Shown one piece after another: positions 21,439 through 27,795 of a stretch of 27,795 nucleotides of DNA (positions within the stretch are counted from its first letter, which is position 1; the number at the start of each line of letters is the position of its first letter). This DNA comes from JAGTRB01 sp037439685 (GTDB lineage: Archaea > Thermoproteota > Bathyarchaeia > TCS64): positions 1-27,795 of the forward strand of contig JBBIVO010000018.1 in assembly GCA_037439685.1 (NCBI GenBank), written 5' to 3'. A program made the translations under genes and the position numbers. The notes below the pieces were generated by a model, which ran no database searches, had not been told where the DNA came from, and saw only the letters and a list, made by a program, of their open reading frames with translations.

Positions 21439-22428
21439 TTCCGAGGGGGTATATATTGGGCCTCTTCCTGTGGGCTCCGACAATATCTGCCTAAGCAGCT
21501 CTTCTCCTATGTTTCCTCCGCTGATCACGACCCCAACCTTTCTTCCCCTGAATCGGTCTGGGCTCTCGAGGAGGGCTGCCACCCCTACCACCCCAGCCCC
21601 CTCAGCCACCTGACGCTGGCGGTACACTAGGAGCCTGATCGCCTCCCTTATGGAGTCCTCCTCCACCAGAATGAACCCGTCGACTAGGCTGCGGCATAGG
21701 TCGAAGGTTATGGAGCCCTCCTCGATGCCTCCATGAAGCCCCTCCGCTATGGATTCTCCCAGCTCCATCTCTATGATCCTCCCCCTCTTGAGGCTCTCAT
21801 ACATGACTGGAGAGGCTACAGATTGGACTCCTATCACCTCCACGCGTTCTGAGAGCCCCTTCGCGGCACATCCGATTCCCGAGATGAGCCCCCCTCCTCC
21901 CACTGGGACGAGTATCGTTTCGATTTCAGGGCTCTCCTCCATCATCTCGAGGCCTATCGTTCCCTGGCCTGCGATCACCTCCGGGTCGTTATATGGCGAG
22001 ATGAAGGTTCTCCCACTCTCCCTTTCAAGGGTTCTGGCGTACCTCTCAGCCTCGATGTACTCCTCCCCGTGGACTATCAGCTTAACCCCATATCGCTTGA
22101 TGGCCTCTATCTTCACCCTCGGGGTCCTTTTAGGGACGACTATCACCGCATCGACGCCGAGCTCTCTAGCCGCGTATCCGACCCCCTGGGCGTGGTTTCC
22201 GGAGGAGGCCGTTATGACCCCCCTCTCCCTCTCCTCCTCGGAGAGGGAGAGCATCTTGTTTATGGCACCCCTCACCTTGAAGGATCCCGTGACCTGCTGG
22301 TTCTCGAGCTTCAGGTATACCTCAGCCCCGCAGATCTCCCCAAGGAGATGCGACTGCTCGAGAGGGGTCTCCCTCAACCTCCCCTTCAGACGCCTAGAGG
22401 CAAGGTAAATGTCCCTTAACCCCAACAT
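21430..22428 (-). CDS. Threonine (serine) dehydratase, PLP-dependent
   Basis: This fold-type II PLP enzyme would convert threonine to 2-oxobutyrate and ammonia, feeding isoleucine synthesis or threonine breakdown. Key parts are KLENQQVTGSFKVRGA with the PLP lysine, ASSGNHAQGVGYAARELG, the glycine loop VPVGGGGLISGIG that holds the cofactor phosphate, and VVISGGNI near the end. It has no C-terminal ACT-like regulatory domain. The start is placed at ATG 22428 (MLGLRDIY, 332 residues), because GGGAGG lies nine bases upstream and a TATA box at 22475-22487 puts the transcript start near 22456. Longer in-frame starts up to 22509 would lie above the promoter. Confidence 0.92.
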   Translation of the reverse strand: MLGLRDIYLASRRLKGRLRETPLEQSHLLGEICGAEVYLKLENQQVTGSFKVRGAINKMLSLSEEERERGVITASSGNHAQGVGYAARELGVDAVIVVPKRTPRVKIEAIKRYGVKLIVHGEEYIEAERYARTLERESGRTFISPYNDPEVIAGQGTIGLEMMEESPEIETILVPVGGGGLISGIGCAAKGLSERVEVIGVQSVASPVMYESLKRGRIIEMELGESIAEGLHGGIEEGSITFDLCRSLVDGFILVEEDSIREAIRLLVYRQRQVAEGAGVVGVAALLESPDRFRGRKVGVVISGGNIGEELLRQILSEPTGRGPIYTPSEGL

Positions 22429-22474
22429 TTCCATCAGCCTCCCGTCAGTCCACAGAATACTGCTGAAGCCCATC

Positions 22475-22487
22475 GGATTTAAAATAG
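22475..22487 (-). promoter_or_regulatory. TATA box for threonine dehydratase
   Basis: Minus-strand CTATTTTAAATCC predicts transcription from about 22456 and a leader of about 28 bases with GGGAGG before the ATG at 22428. Confidence 0.55.
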
Positions 22488-22605
22488 CCTTCCCAGAGAA
22501 GTTGACCATTAACCCCCTGGCTTAATATATCGAACCTGAGAATATGGGGTTGAATTATAAAGTTGCTCAAAATCTGCGAAAGGGGGTGTCCTCGATCCCT
22601 TCCTA

Positions 22606-22616
22606 GTTTTTAAAGG
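22606..22616 (+). promoter_or_regulatory. TATA box for the nucleoside hydrolase-kinase pair
   Basis: GTTTTTAAAGG is centred about 31 bases before the ATG at 22643, so the transcript would have a leader of only a few bases. Confidence 0.55.
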
Positions 22617-22642
22617 CCTTATTCTCTCCCTAGTCTTGATCC

Positions 22643-23593
22643 ATGGTGCAAACTTTGAGCCGCGTGATAATAGATACCGATCCGGGGGTGGACGACGCCC
22701 TAGCCCTCATCTTGGCTTTGAGCTCTCCTGAGATAAGGGTCGAGGCTGTGACGACCGTCGTCGGGAACGTCAGCCAGGATAAGGCCCACATCAACGCCCT
22801 CAAGATACTTGAATTCCTGGATGCTTGGGAGATCCCCGTCGCGAGGGGGGCCATTAAGCCTCTATTGAGGGAGGCGAGCCACGCCGAGGATGTCCACGGG
22901 AGGGGAGGGCTTGGCGAGGTGGCCCTTCCAGAGCCCAGGCTTAGATCCTCGGAGGATACAGCCGTCAAGTTGATCCTGGAGAAGGCCTCCAAGCTGGGTA
23001 AGGGGTTGACCATAGTTGCCTTAGGCCCCTTGACCAATATAGCCTCCGCCCTCCTAGCAGATCCGAGGGTCGCAGAGATGGTGGCCGGGCTTGTGATGAT
23101 GGGGGGAGCCTACCACCTCACCCCATATGGCCACGGCAACGTCACACCCGTAGCCGAGTTCAACATATGGCACGACCCGGAGGCGGCGAAGATAGTCTTC
23201 GAGTCCGGGATACCCCTGAAGGCGGTTGGGCTGGATATAACCGCCGACCCCTACAACAGCCTAAGCGTCGACCTTTACAGGAGGATAGATGGGCTGGGAA
23301 CCAGGAGGTCACGCCTGGTAGCCGACCTCTGCAGGGGCTTCATGAAGCGTTTCGGCCTCGTCCAGCTCCACGATCCCATAGCACTGGCCGTGGCGCTGAA
23401 CCCGCAGCTAGCCGAGACGAGGAGGTTCTATGTCCAGGTGGAGACCTTAGGCCTTCTCACAAGGGGCCAAACGGTTTTGGATAGGCGAGGTCGCCACGCC
23501 GAAGAGGAGAGACCGAATGTAGAGGTCTGCGTAAGCCTCGACTCCGAGAGGTTCATGGAGCTCTTCATGGAGCGGGTGGCCTACGGGAGGTAG
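22643..23593 (+). CDS. Inosine/uridine-type nucleoside hydrolase
   Basis: This 316-residue enzyme should split ribonucleosides into base and ribose. The calcium-binding, family-defining DTDPGVDDALALILAL begins at residue 11. Other conserved parts are VTTVVGNVS, the stretch ALGPLTNIASALL, the MMGGAYHLTPYGHGNVTPVA region ending in AEFNIWHDPEAA (which supplies Ca and ribose contacts), and LHDPIALAVALNP near residue 243. The length is normal. The PfkB kinase begins five bases after the stop, so the two genes form an operon. Base specificity cannot be read from the sequence. Confidence 0.94.
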   Translation: MVQTLSRVIIDTDPGVDDALALILALSSPEIRVEAVTTVVGNVSQDKAHINALKILEFLDAWEIPVARGAIKPLLREASHAEDVHGRGGLGEVALPEPRLRSSEDTAVKLILEKASKLGKGLTIVALGPLTNIASALLADPRVAEMVAGLVMMGGAYHLTPYGHGNVTPVAEFNIWHDPEAAKIVFESGIPLKAVGLDITADPYNSLSVDLYRRIDGLGTRRSRLVADLCRGFMKRFGLVQLHDPIALAVALNPQLAETRRFYVQVETLGLLTRGQTVLDRRGRHAEEERPNVEVCVSLDSERFMELFMERVAYGR

Positions 23594-23597
23594 GTTA

Positions 23598-24551
23598 ATG
23601 GTCGACCTCATCTGCTGTGGCGCCATAAACTGGGATATCAGCCTCTTCGTGGAGAGGATGCCCAGGGAGGGGGAGGAGGTGGAGGTGAAGATGATCCATA
23701 GGGTGTCGGGGGGTACGGCCGCAAACGTCTCGGTCGCCTCCGCGAGACTATTGGGGCCGGGGAGGGTGGCCTTCATCGGGGCTCTTGGAGGCGACGAGAT
23801 AGCTGAGAGGCAGCTCGACATACTCGGGAGTGAGGGGGTCGAGACCTCCGGCATACTCATGGCGGCCGATGAGGAGTCCGGGCAGGCCTATATAACCATC
23901 AGCCCTACGGGGGAGAATGAGATCCACACGTATTTTGGGGCGAATCTGAGGCTGACCCCTGAAAGGATCCTAGACCCTGATAGGCTGAGGCTGATCGAGG
24001 AGGCGAAGGTGGCGGTGATCATGGATCCCCCCCTCCCCTCGGCGAGGCTTCTGGCAGAGCTGTGCATGGAGAGGGGTATCGAAGTTATCTGGGACCCAGG
24101 GGTCTACGCAAGGGCGGGGGTTGAGCCCCTCAAGGATACCCTGAGGAATGTGAAGTACTTCACCCTCAACCGATTGGAGTTCGAGAACCTCCTGGGAACC
24201 AGTGAGCCATTGGAGGTTGGAAGGCGGCTGCAGGCTATAAGGAGGGAGATGAAGGTCATAGTTAAGCGCGGAGGCGAGGGCTGCGCCCTCTATAGGGATG
24301 GGGAGGTCGCGGAGGTGGGAGCCCTCCCACTGGAGAGGATGGGGATGAGGGTGGTCAACACCGTCGGATGCGGAGACGCGTTCATAGGGGCCTTCGCAGC
24401 GGCCAGGGTGGAGGGGCTAGGAGACCTCGAGGCCCTGAGATGGGGCTGCGCTGCGGGCTCATACAAGGCGACTAGGGTGGAGACGAGGGGAGGGCCCAAC
24501 CTGAGGCAGCTGATGGAGCTTCTGAGGGCCTGGGAGCAGCTGAAGGGTTGA
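23598..24551 (+). CDS. PfkB-family carbohydrate or nucleoside kinase
   Basis: This 317-residue ribokinase-fold enzyme shows the first PfkB signature region VSGGTAANVSVASARL (about residue 37) and the second signature NTVGCGDAFIGAFAAAR (about 254), where Asp260 is the catalytic base and GCGD forms the anion hole (GAGD is more usual). A Shine-Dalgarno GGGAGGT spans the end of the nucleoside hydrolase gene. The pairing suggests phosphorylation of ribose released by the hydrolase, giving ribose 5-phosphate. A nucleoside kinase acting on the same substrates is the main alternative. Confidence 0.9.
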   Translation: MVDLICCGAINWDISLFVERMPREGEEVEVKMIHRVSGGTAANVSVASARLLGPGRVAFIGALGGDEIAERQLDILGSEGVETSGILMAADEESGQAYITISPTGENEIHTYFGANLRLTPERILDPDRLRLIEEAKVAVIMDPPLPSARLLAELCMERGIEVIWDPGVYARAGVEPLKDTLRNVKYFTLNRLEFENLLGTSEPLEVGRRLQAIRREMKVIVKRGGEGCALYRDGEVAEVGALPLERMGMRVVNTVGCGDAFIGAFAAARVEGLGDLEALRWGCAAGSYKATRVETRGGPNLRQLMELLRAWEQLKG

Positions 24552-24603
24552 GCTCAACCCCCTCGAAGGGGGCCCTCATGACCGTTTAGCCCTTTGGATC
24601 AAG

Positions 24604-24615
24604 CCTTTTTATACC
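24604..24615 (+). promoter_or_regulatory. TATA box for the YbaK-like gene
   Basis: CCTTTTTATACC puts the transcript start at about 24637, two bases before the ATG at 24639. This rules out the longer in-frame start at 24594, which lies above the box. Confidence 0.6.
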
Positions 24616-24638
24616 TCCTAATACAGACTCTTCGCCGC

Positions 24639-25103
24639 ATGAAGCGTGGCGCTGAAGATGTTAAGAGGTTCCTAAGGGAGAAGAGGGTTGAGGCGGAGGT
24701 GAGGGAGCTCAGCGAGTCTACGCGAACCTCCAAGATGGCCGCCGAGGCCTTGGGATGCGATATCGCCCAGATAGCGAAGTCTATAGTCTTCATAGATGGA
24801 TGCGCCATCGTCGTCGTCATATCGGGAGATAAGAGGGTCGACGAGGGGAGGCTATCCCAACTCCTCGGGAGGAGGGTGACCCTGGCCGACGCAGATGCGG
24901 TGAGGAGATATACGGGATACACCATAGGGGGGGTTCCCCCCTTCCCCCACGATGGAGCTGTCAAAGTCCTCTTGGACAGATCCTTGGAGAGGTTTGAACA
25001 CGTCTGGACAGCGGCTGGAACCCCAAACTCCGTCTTCAAGGTTCGGGTGGAGGATCTCAGGGCCATATTGAACACGGAGTTCGTTGACGTCTCGAAGGGA
25101 TAG
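24639..25103 (+). CDS. YbaK/ProX-type aminoacyl-tRNA deacylase
   Basis: This 154-residue single-domain protein belongs to the family that hydrolyses mischarged tRNA such as Cys- or Ala-tRNA(Pro). Family marks are EVRELSESTRTSKMAAEALG, IAKSIVFIDGCAIVVVISGD, and the loop GYTIGGVPPFPH with the conserved Gly-Gly-x-Pro-Pro at the active site, followed by VKVLLDRSL and WTAAGTPNSVFKV. The start is set at ATG 24639 (MKRGAEDVKRFL) because the TATA box makes it leaderless. It is preceded by the kinase operon but has its own promoter. The exact tRNA substrate is not evident. Confidence 0.88.
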   Translation: MKRGAEDVKRFLREKRVEAEVRELSESTRTSKMAAEALGCDIAQIAKSIVFIDGCAIVVVISGDKRVDEGRLSQLLGRRVTLADADAVRRYTGYTIGGVPPFPHDGAVKVLLDRSLERFEHVWTAAGTPNSVFKVRVEDLRAILNTEFVDVSKG

Positions 25104-25155
25104 CTGAACCAACTCCAGCCTCCAAACTTTAGTCGGGATGGCCTCCAACCAACCA

Positions 25156-25164
25156 GTTAAATAG
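25156..25164 (+). promoter_or_regulatory. Candidate TATA box for the SelA-like gene
   Basis: GTTAAATAG is the best box before the gene. It predicts a start near 25185, where the in-frame TTG lies, 12 bases before ATG 25197. Confidence 0.4.
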
Positions 25165-25196
25165 TTGATGAGGCCGTTAGGGTTTTGGATGAAGCT

Positions 25197-26354
25197 ATGA
25201 GCATCTATGATGAGCTGGGCGTGAGGAGGGTCATAAACGCGAGTGGCACTATGACCCACCTCGGGGGCTCGATACCGGATCCAAGGGTTATGGACGCGAT
25301 GAAGGAGGCCTCCCAGAGCTTCGTCATCATGATGGAGCTCATAGAGAGGTCCGGAGAGTTTCTCGCTAAAATGGCGGGGGCGGAGGCAGGCCTGGTCACC
25401 TCCGGAGCCTCAGCGGCCCTCGTCCTCGGCACCTCGGCCTGCGTGATGAGGGGAACCCCCCTCGAGGGTTTCGATCCAAGGCCCGTGGAGCGTCTGGCCC
25501 TTGACAGGGATTGGATGGAGCTGATACAGTGCCTTCCCGGCCCCTCCCAGCCCAGGGATGAGGTGATCATCCAGAAGGCCCACAGAAACCCCTACGACCA
25601 CGCCTTCAAGGTGGCAGGATGCAGGCTCGTGGTCGTCGGAGGGGATGAAGGATGTACCCTAGAGGAGATAGAGGCGGCGATAAATGAGAGGACGGCGGCC
25701 GTCGCCTTCACCGCCAGGATGGAGGGCGTCGGGGTTCCCCTCAAGGTCCTAGCCGAGCTTGCCCACAGGCATGGGGTTCCAGTGATAGTCGACGCGGCCG
25801 CCGAGCTACCTCCCAGAACCAACCTTAAGAGGTACCTAGCCGAGGGGGCGGACCTCGTCGCCTTCAGCGGGGGGAAGCATATAGGTGGCCCGAATGGGAC
25901 GGGGATCCTGGTCGGGAGGAGGGACCTCATAAGGCTTGCAACCCTCCAGGCAGCCCCATACAGGGGGATTGGAAGGGCGATGAAGGTTGACAGGAGCCAG
26001 ATAGTCGGCCTCATCGTCGCCTTGAAGCTCTGGATGGAGAGGGATGAGGAGGAGGAGTTCCAAGGCTGGCTGAGGAGGGCTAGGTGGATAGCGGGGGAGC
26101 TTAGAGGCGCAAGGGGGGTCTCAGCATCAGAGGTGATGGCAGACGCCGTGAAGAGGCATGTCCAAACCATCATCACCTTAAATGATGGCCTGATGGCCTC
26201 AGAAGTCGTGTTGAATCTGAGGAGGGGAAACCCAAGCATCTGGGTTAACTACATCGAGCCTAACGGGATCGGGATCGATCCCTCGCTGTTGAGGGATGGG
26301 GAGGAGAGGGTCCTCGCCTCGGCCTTGAAGGGCGAGCTGGAGCGCCTATCCTGA
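25197..26354 (+). CDS. SelA-like PLP-dependent enzyme (DgaE/SelA-related)
   Basis: This fold-type I PLP protein belongs to the group that includes L-seryl-tRNA(Sec) selenium transferase and related ammonia-lyases such as D-glucosaminate-6-phosphate ammonia-lyase. The N-terminus YDELGVRRVINASGTMTHLG is diagnostic. TSGASAALVLGTSACV binds the PLP phosphate, VPVIVDAAAELPP supplies the ring Asp, and SGGKHIGGPNGTGILVG holds the PLP lysine (about residue 227). Length is 385 residues from ATG 25197. A TTG at 25185 adds four. No other selenocysteine gene is visible, so a metabolic lyase is more likely than SelA. It ends three bases before the convergent HD gene. Confidence 0.85.
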   Translation: MSIYDELGVRRVINASGTMTHLGGSIPDPRVMDAMKEASQSFVIMMELIERSGEFLAKMAGAEAGLVTSGASAALVLGTSACVMRGTPLEGFDPRPVERLALDRDWMELIQCLPGPSQPRDEVIIQKAHRNPYDHAFKVAGCRLVVVGGDEGCTLEEIEAAINERTAAVAFTARMEGVGVPLKVLAELAHRHGVPVIVDAAAELPPRTNLKRYLAEGADLVAFSGGKHIGGPNGTGILVGRRDLIRLATLQAAPYRGIGRAMKVDRSQIVGLIVALKLWMERDEEEEFQGWLRRARWIAGELRGARGVSASEVMADAVKRHVQTIITLNDGLMASEVVLNLRRGNPSIWVNYIEPNGIGIDPSLLRDGEERVLASALKGELERLS

Positions 26355-26357
26355 GTT

Positions 26358-27002
26358 CTATATCTCGGCCTCCCACTCCCTCCAAAGCCTCTCTAGAAAC
26401 TGCTCAACGAACCTATGCCTCCCCTCCCCGATCCTCCTAGCGGTCTCAGTGTTCAGCTCCTCCTTCAATCTGAGGATCTTCTCATAGATGTGGTTGACGG
26501 ACGTGAGGGACTCCCCGTCATAGGCCTCTTTAGGGGGGATGGATGGGTCGTGGATGGGCTTGTTCTCCCAGCCGCCCCTCGCGAAGGCCCTCGCAAGGCC
26601 TATAGCCCCGAGGGCGTCCAGCCTGTCCGCATCCTGGAGCACCTCTGCCTCGATGCTCCCAGCACATTTTCCGCCCCGGAACCTGTGAACCTTTATGCAT
26701 TCTATCGCCCTCCTCATCTTCTCCTCCGGGAAGCCCACCTCTCGGAGGATCTCCTCACCTATCCTGGCCCCCTCTTCAGCGTGGTCCTCTACCCTCCCCT
26801 CATCCTCCATGGCCCTGGCCACGTCGTGGAGGAGCGCAGCCGCCCTCACAACATCCACATCGGCCCCCTCCTCGAGGGCTATTCTCACGGCCAGCCTTTG
26901 AACCCTCTCGGCGTGATACCTGTCGTGGGGGGAAAATCTGAGGTATTCCTCGCTCCTCCTCCTTATCCTTTCAAAAACCGATTCTTTCAACATGCCGATC
27001 AT
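26358..27002 (-). CDS. HD-domain phosphohydrolase
   Basis: This 214-residue soluble protein has the HD metal site: His30 in RYHAERVQRLA, His59-Asp60 in AALLHDVAR, a further His near 75 (DHAEEGA), His near 105 (IKVHRF) and Asp near 124 (VLQDADRLDALG). The family includes nucleotide phosphohydrolases and phosphodiesterases. The layout here resembles the YedJ group, whose substrates are not fixed. A TATA box at 27021-27031 lies about 24 bases upstream of ATG 27002, giving a leaderless start. MLKES at 26993 is a possible alternative. It lies downstream of purD on the same strand but with a separate promoter. Confidence 0.88.
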   Translation of the reverse strand: MIGMLKESVFERIRRRSEEYLRFSPHDRYHAERVQRLAVRIALEEGADVDVVRAAALLHDVARAMEDEGRVEDHAEEGARIGEEILREVGFPEEKMRRAIECIKVHRFRGGKCAGSIEAEVLQDADRLDALGAIGLARAFARGGWENKPIHDPSIPPKEAYDGESLTSVNHIYEKILRLKEELNTETARRIGEGRHRFVEQFLERLWREWEAEI

Positions 27003-27018
27003 CTAAAGGCCTAGGGAG

Positions 27019-27033
27019 GTGATAAAATTAAGC
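27019..27033 (-). promoter_or_regulatory. TATA box for the HD gene
   Basis: Minus-strand GGGCTTAATTTTATC lies between purD and the HD gene and predicts transcription starting at or next to the ATG at 27002. Confidence 0.5.
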
Positions 27034-27055
27034 CCTAATATGATAGAGGAAATCC

Positions 27056-27795
27056 TCACCGGATATCCCTTAGGCCTCTCAGCCTCTCCATGTGGGCTAT
27101 GCTTTTTTCTATATGCTCCTTCGATCCTATATCCTCTCTGCCCCATAGCCCCCCTCCCCTTATGGCATATATGCCCTCTAGGGATATCCTCCTCGCCTCC
27201 TCTATCGACTCCCCGATGCCCACAACGCATACGGCCCTGGACCTGAGGGGGTAGATCCCGCCATCCCTTATCTCCACCGACCCTGGATAGATCCTCATCC
27301 TTCCCTCGTAGATGGATGCCAACCTCTCAACCCCCTCGAGGTCCAAGGGGGATCCGACCTCACCCCTCTTTACCCTCTCAGGATAGGCTTCCATGTAGCC
27401 TCCATAGGTTGGGGGGACCTTGTAGGTGGCGACGGTGGCCTTATCGTCGACTTTAACCCCCTTAAGGTCTCCGTCGAGCATCCTGTAGCAGACCTCCACG
27501 AAGTCCTCTTTCAATATGGGGAGGATGTTCAGTATCTCGGGGTCTCCAAACCTGCTGTTGTTTTCTAGTATCATTGGGCCCTGCCGGGTGTGCATGAAGG
27601 CCACGTAGAAGGGCATCCCCATCAGGCCTGGGTTTCTACCCTTCCCCTTGAGCCTTCTGAATATCCTCTCGACGATCTCCTCCTCCCTATCCCTATCCCA
27701 CCCTGTCATGAAGGGGAGACGGTCTCCCACATCCTTGTATGAGCCCATCCCCCCGGTGTTTGGCCCCCTGTCGCCGTCGTAGGCCCTCTTATAAT
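27056..27795 (-). CDS. purD: Phosphoribosylamine-glycine ligase (GARS), C-terminal part
   Basis: The frame is open from the right edge of the window, and the first visible residues are YKRAYDGDRGPNTGGMGSY. DGDxGPNTGGMG is the signature of the ATP-grasp enzyme that joins phosphoribosylamine and glycine in purine synthesis. Further on, ENNSRFGDPE provides the Mg-binding Glu and Asn of the ATP-grasp site, and the C-terminal domain runs to LRGLRDIR. About 246 residues are visible. The N-terminal substrate-binding and first ATP-grasp part lies outside the window. The Met at 27748 is internal and not the start. The wording of the motifs fits the archaeal GARS branch. Confidence 0.93.
   Translation of the reverse strand, partial: YKRAYDGDRGPNTGGMGSYKDVGDRLPFMTGWDRDREEEIVERIFRRLKGKGRNPGLMGMPFYVAFMHTRQGPMILENNSRFGDPEILNILPILKEDFVEVCYRMLDGDLKGVKVDDKATVATYKVPPTYGGYMEAYPERVKRGEVGSPLDLEGVERLASIYEGRMRIYPGSVEIRDGGIYPLRSRAVCVVGIGESIEEARRISLEGIYAIRGGGLWGREDIGSKEHIEKSIAHMERLRGLRDIR

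Noticed and set aside
22069..22419. Plus-strand ORF inside the dehydratase gene
   Set aside because: It is antisense to the catalytic core of threonine dehydratase and has no promoter or ribosome site.
22429..22509. Longer threonine dehydratase start at 22509
   Set aside because: It lies upstream of the TATA box at 22475-22487, and the extra residues are not family-like.
1..27795. CRISPR arrays, tRNA or rRNA genes, prophage genes
   Set aside because: No regularly spaced direct repeats, no cloverleaf-forming sequences and no rRNA-like blocks were found on reading both strands.

Overview
The window is chromosomal DNA from an archaeon of the TACK group. A Bathyarchaeia-like lineage fits best, but I infer this from gene content and no search was run. 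The archaeal signs are one-piece RNA polymerase B and A genes followed by L30e and a two-KH NusA, an LSm/L37e pair, EF-1A next to S10, archaeal S7 and S12, a UbiA-family lipid prenyltransferase, TATA-box promoters, many leaderless starts, and heavy AGG/ATA codon use. Most of the sequence is GC-rich. AT-rich patches mark decayed or foreign DNA.

Layout. 1-980 (minus): the start of an uncharacterised protein, then L37e and LSm. 1060-1780: a broken TnpB with its right-end hairpin, lying just upstream of rpoB. 1949-9845 (plus): rpoB, unsplit rpoA, rpl30e and nusA in one tight, overlapping operon. 10045-11712 (minus): EF-1A and rps10. 12061-14595 (plus): rps12 and rps7, separated by a 1.5-kb AT-rich decayed island. 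14588-15448 (minus): UbiA prenyltransferase. 15449-15926: an intergenic stretch with a run of strong dyads that looks like a structured RNA. 15927-20330: a small ORF and a three-gene FtsX/MacB-like ABC system made of a very large composite permease, an ATPase and a minimal permease. 20450-21122: a second decayed TnpB with its right end. 21151-22428 (minus): threonine dehydratase and a zinc protein with a Trp/Glu tail. 22643-24551: nucleoside hydrolase and PfkB kinase. 24639-26354: a YbaK-like deacylase and a SelA-like PLP enzyme. 26358-27795 (minus): an HD phosphohydrolase and the C-terminal part of PurD.

The first half is core transcription and translation machinery. Its order departs from the common archaeal rpoH-rpoB-rpoA-rpl30e-nusA-rps12-rps7-tuf-rps10 arrangement: rpoH is absent, tuf-rps10 is inverted and sits between nusA and rps12, and rps12 is separated from rps7. 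Both sites examined closely (upstream of rpoB, and between rps12 and rps7) hold decayed DNA. The second half is metabolic and transport genes in short transcription units, most with their own TATA box. The most interesting unexplained elements are the structured intergenic region at 15.8 kb, the composite permease system, the rps10 leader with two overlapping hairpins, and two related TnpB relics that have kept recognisable right-end hairpins.
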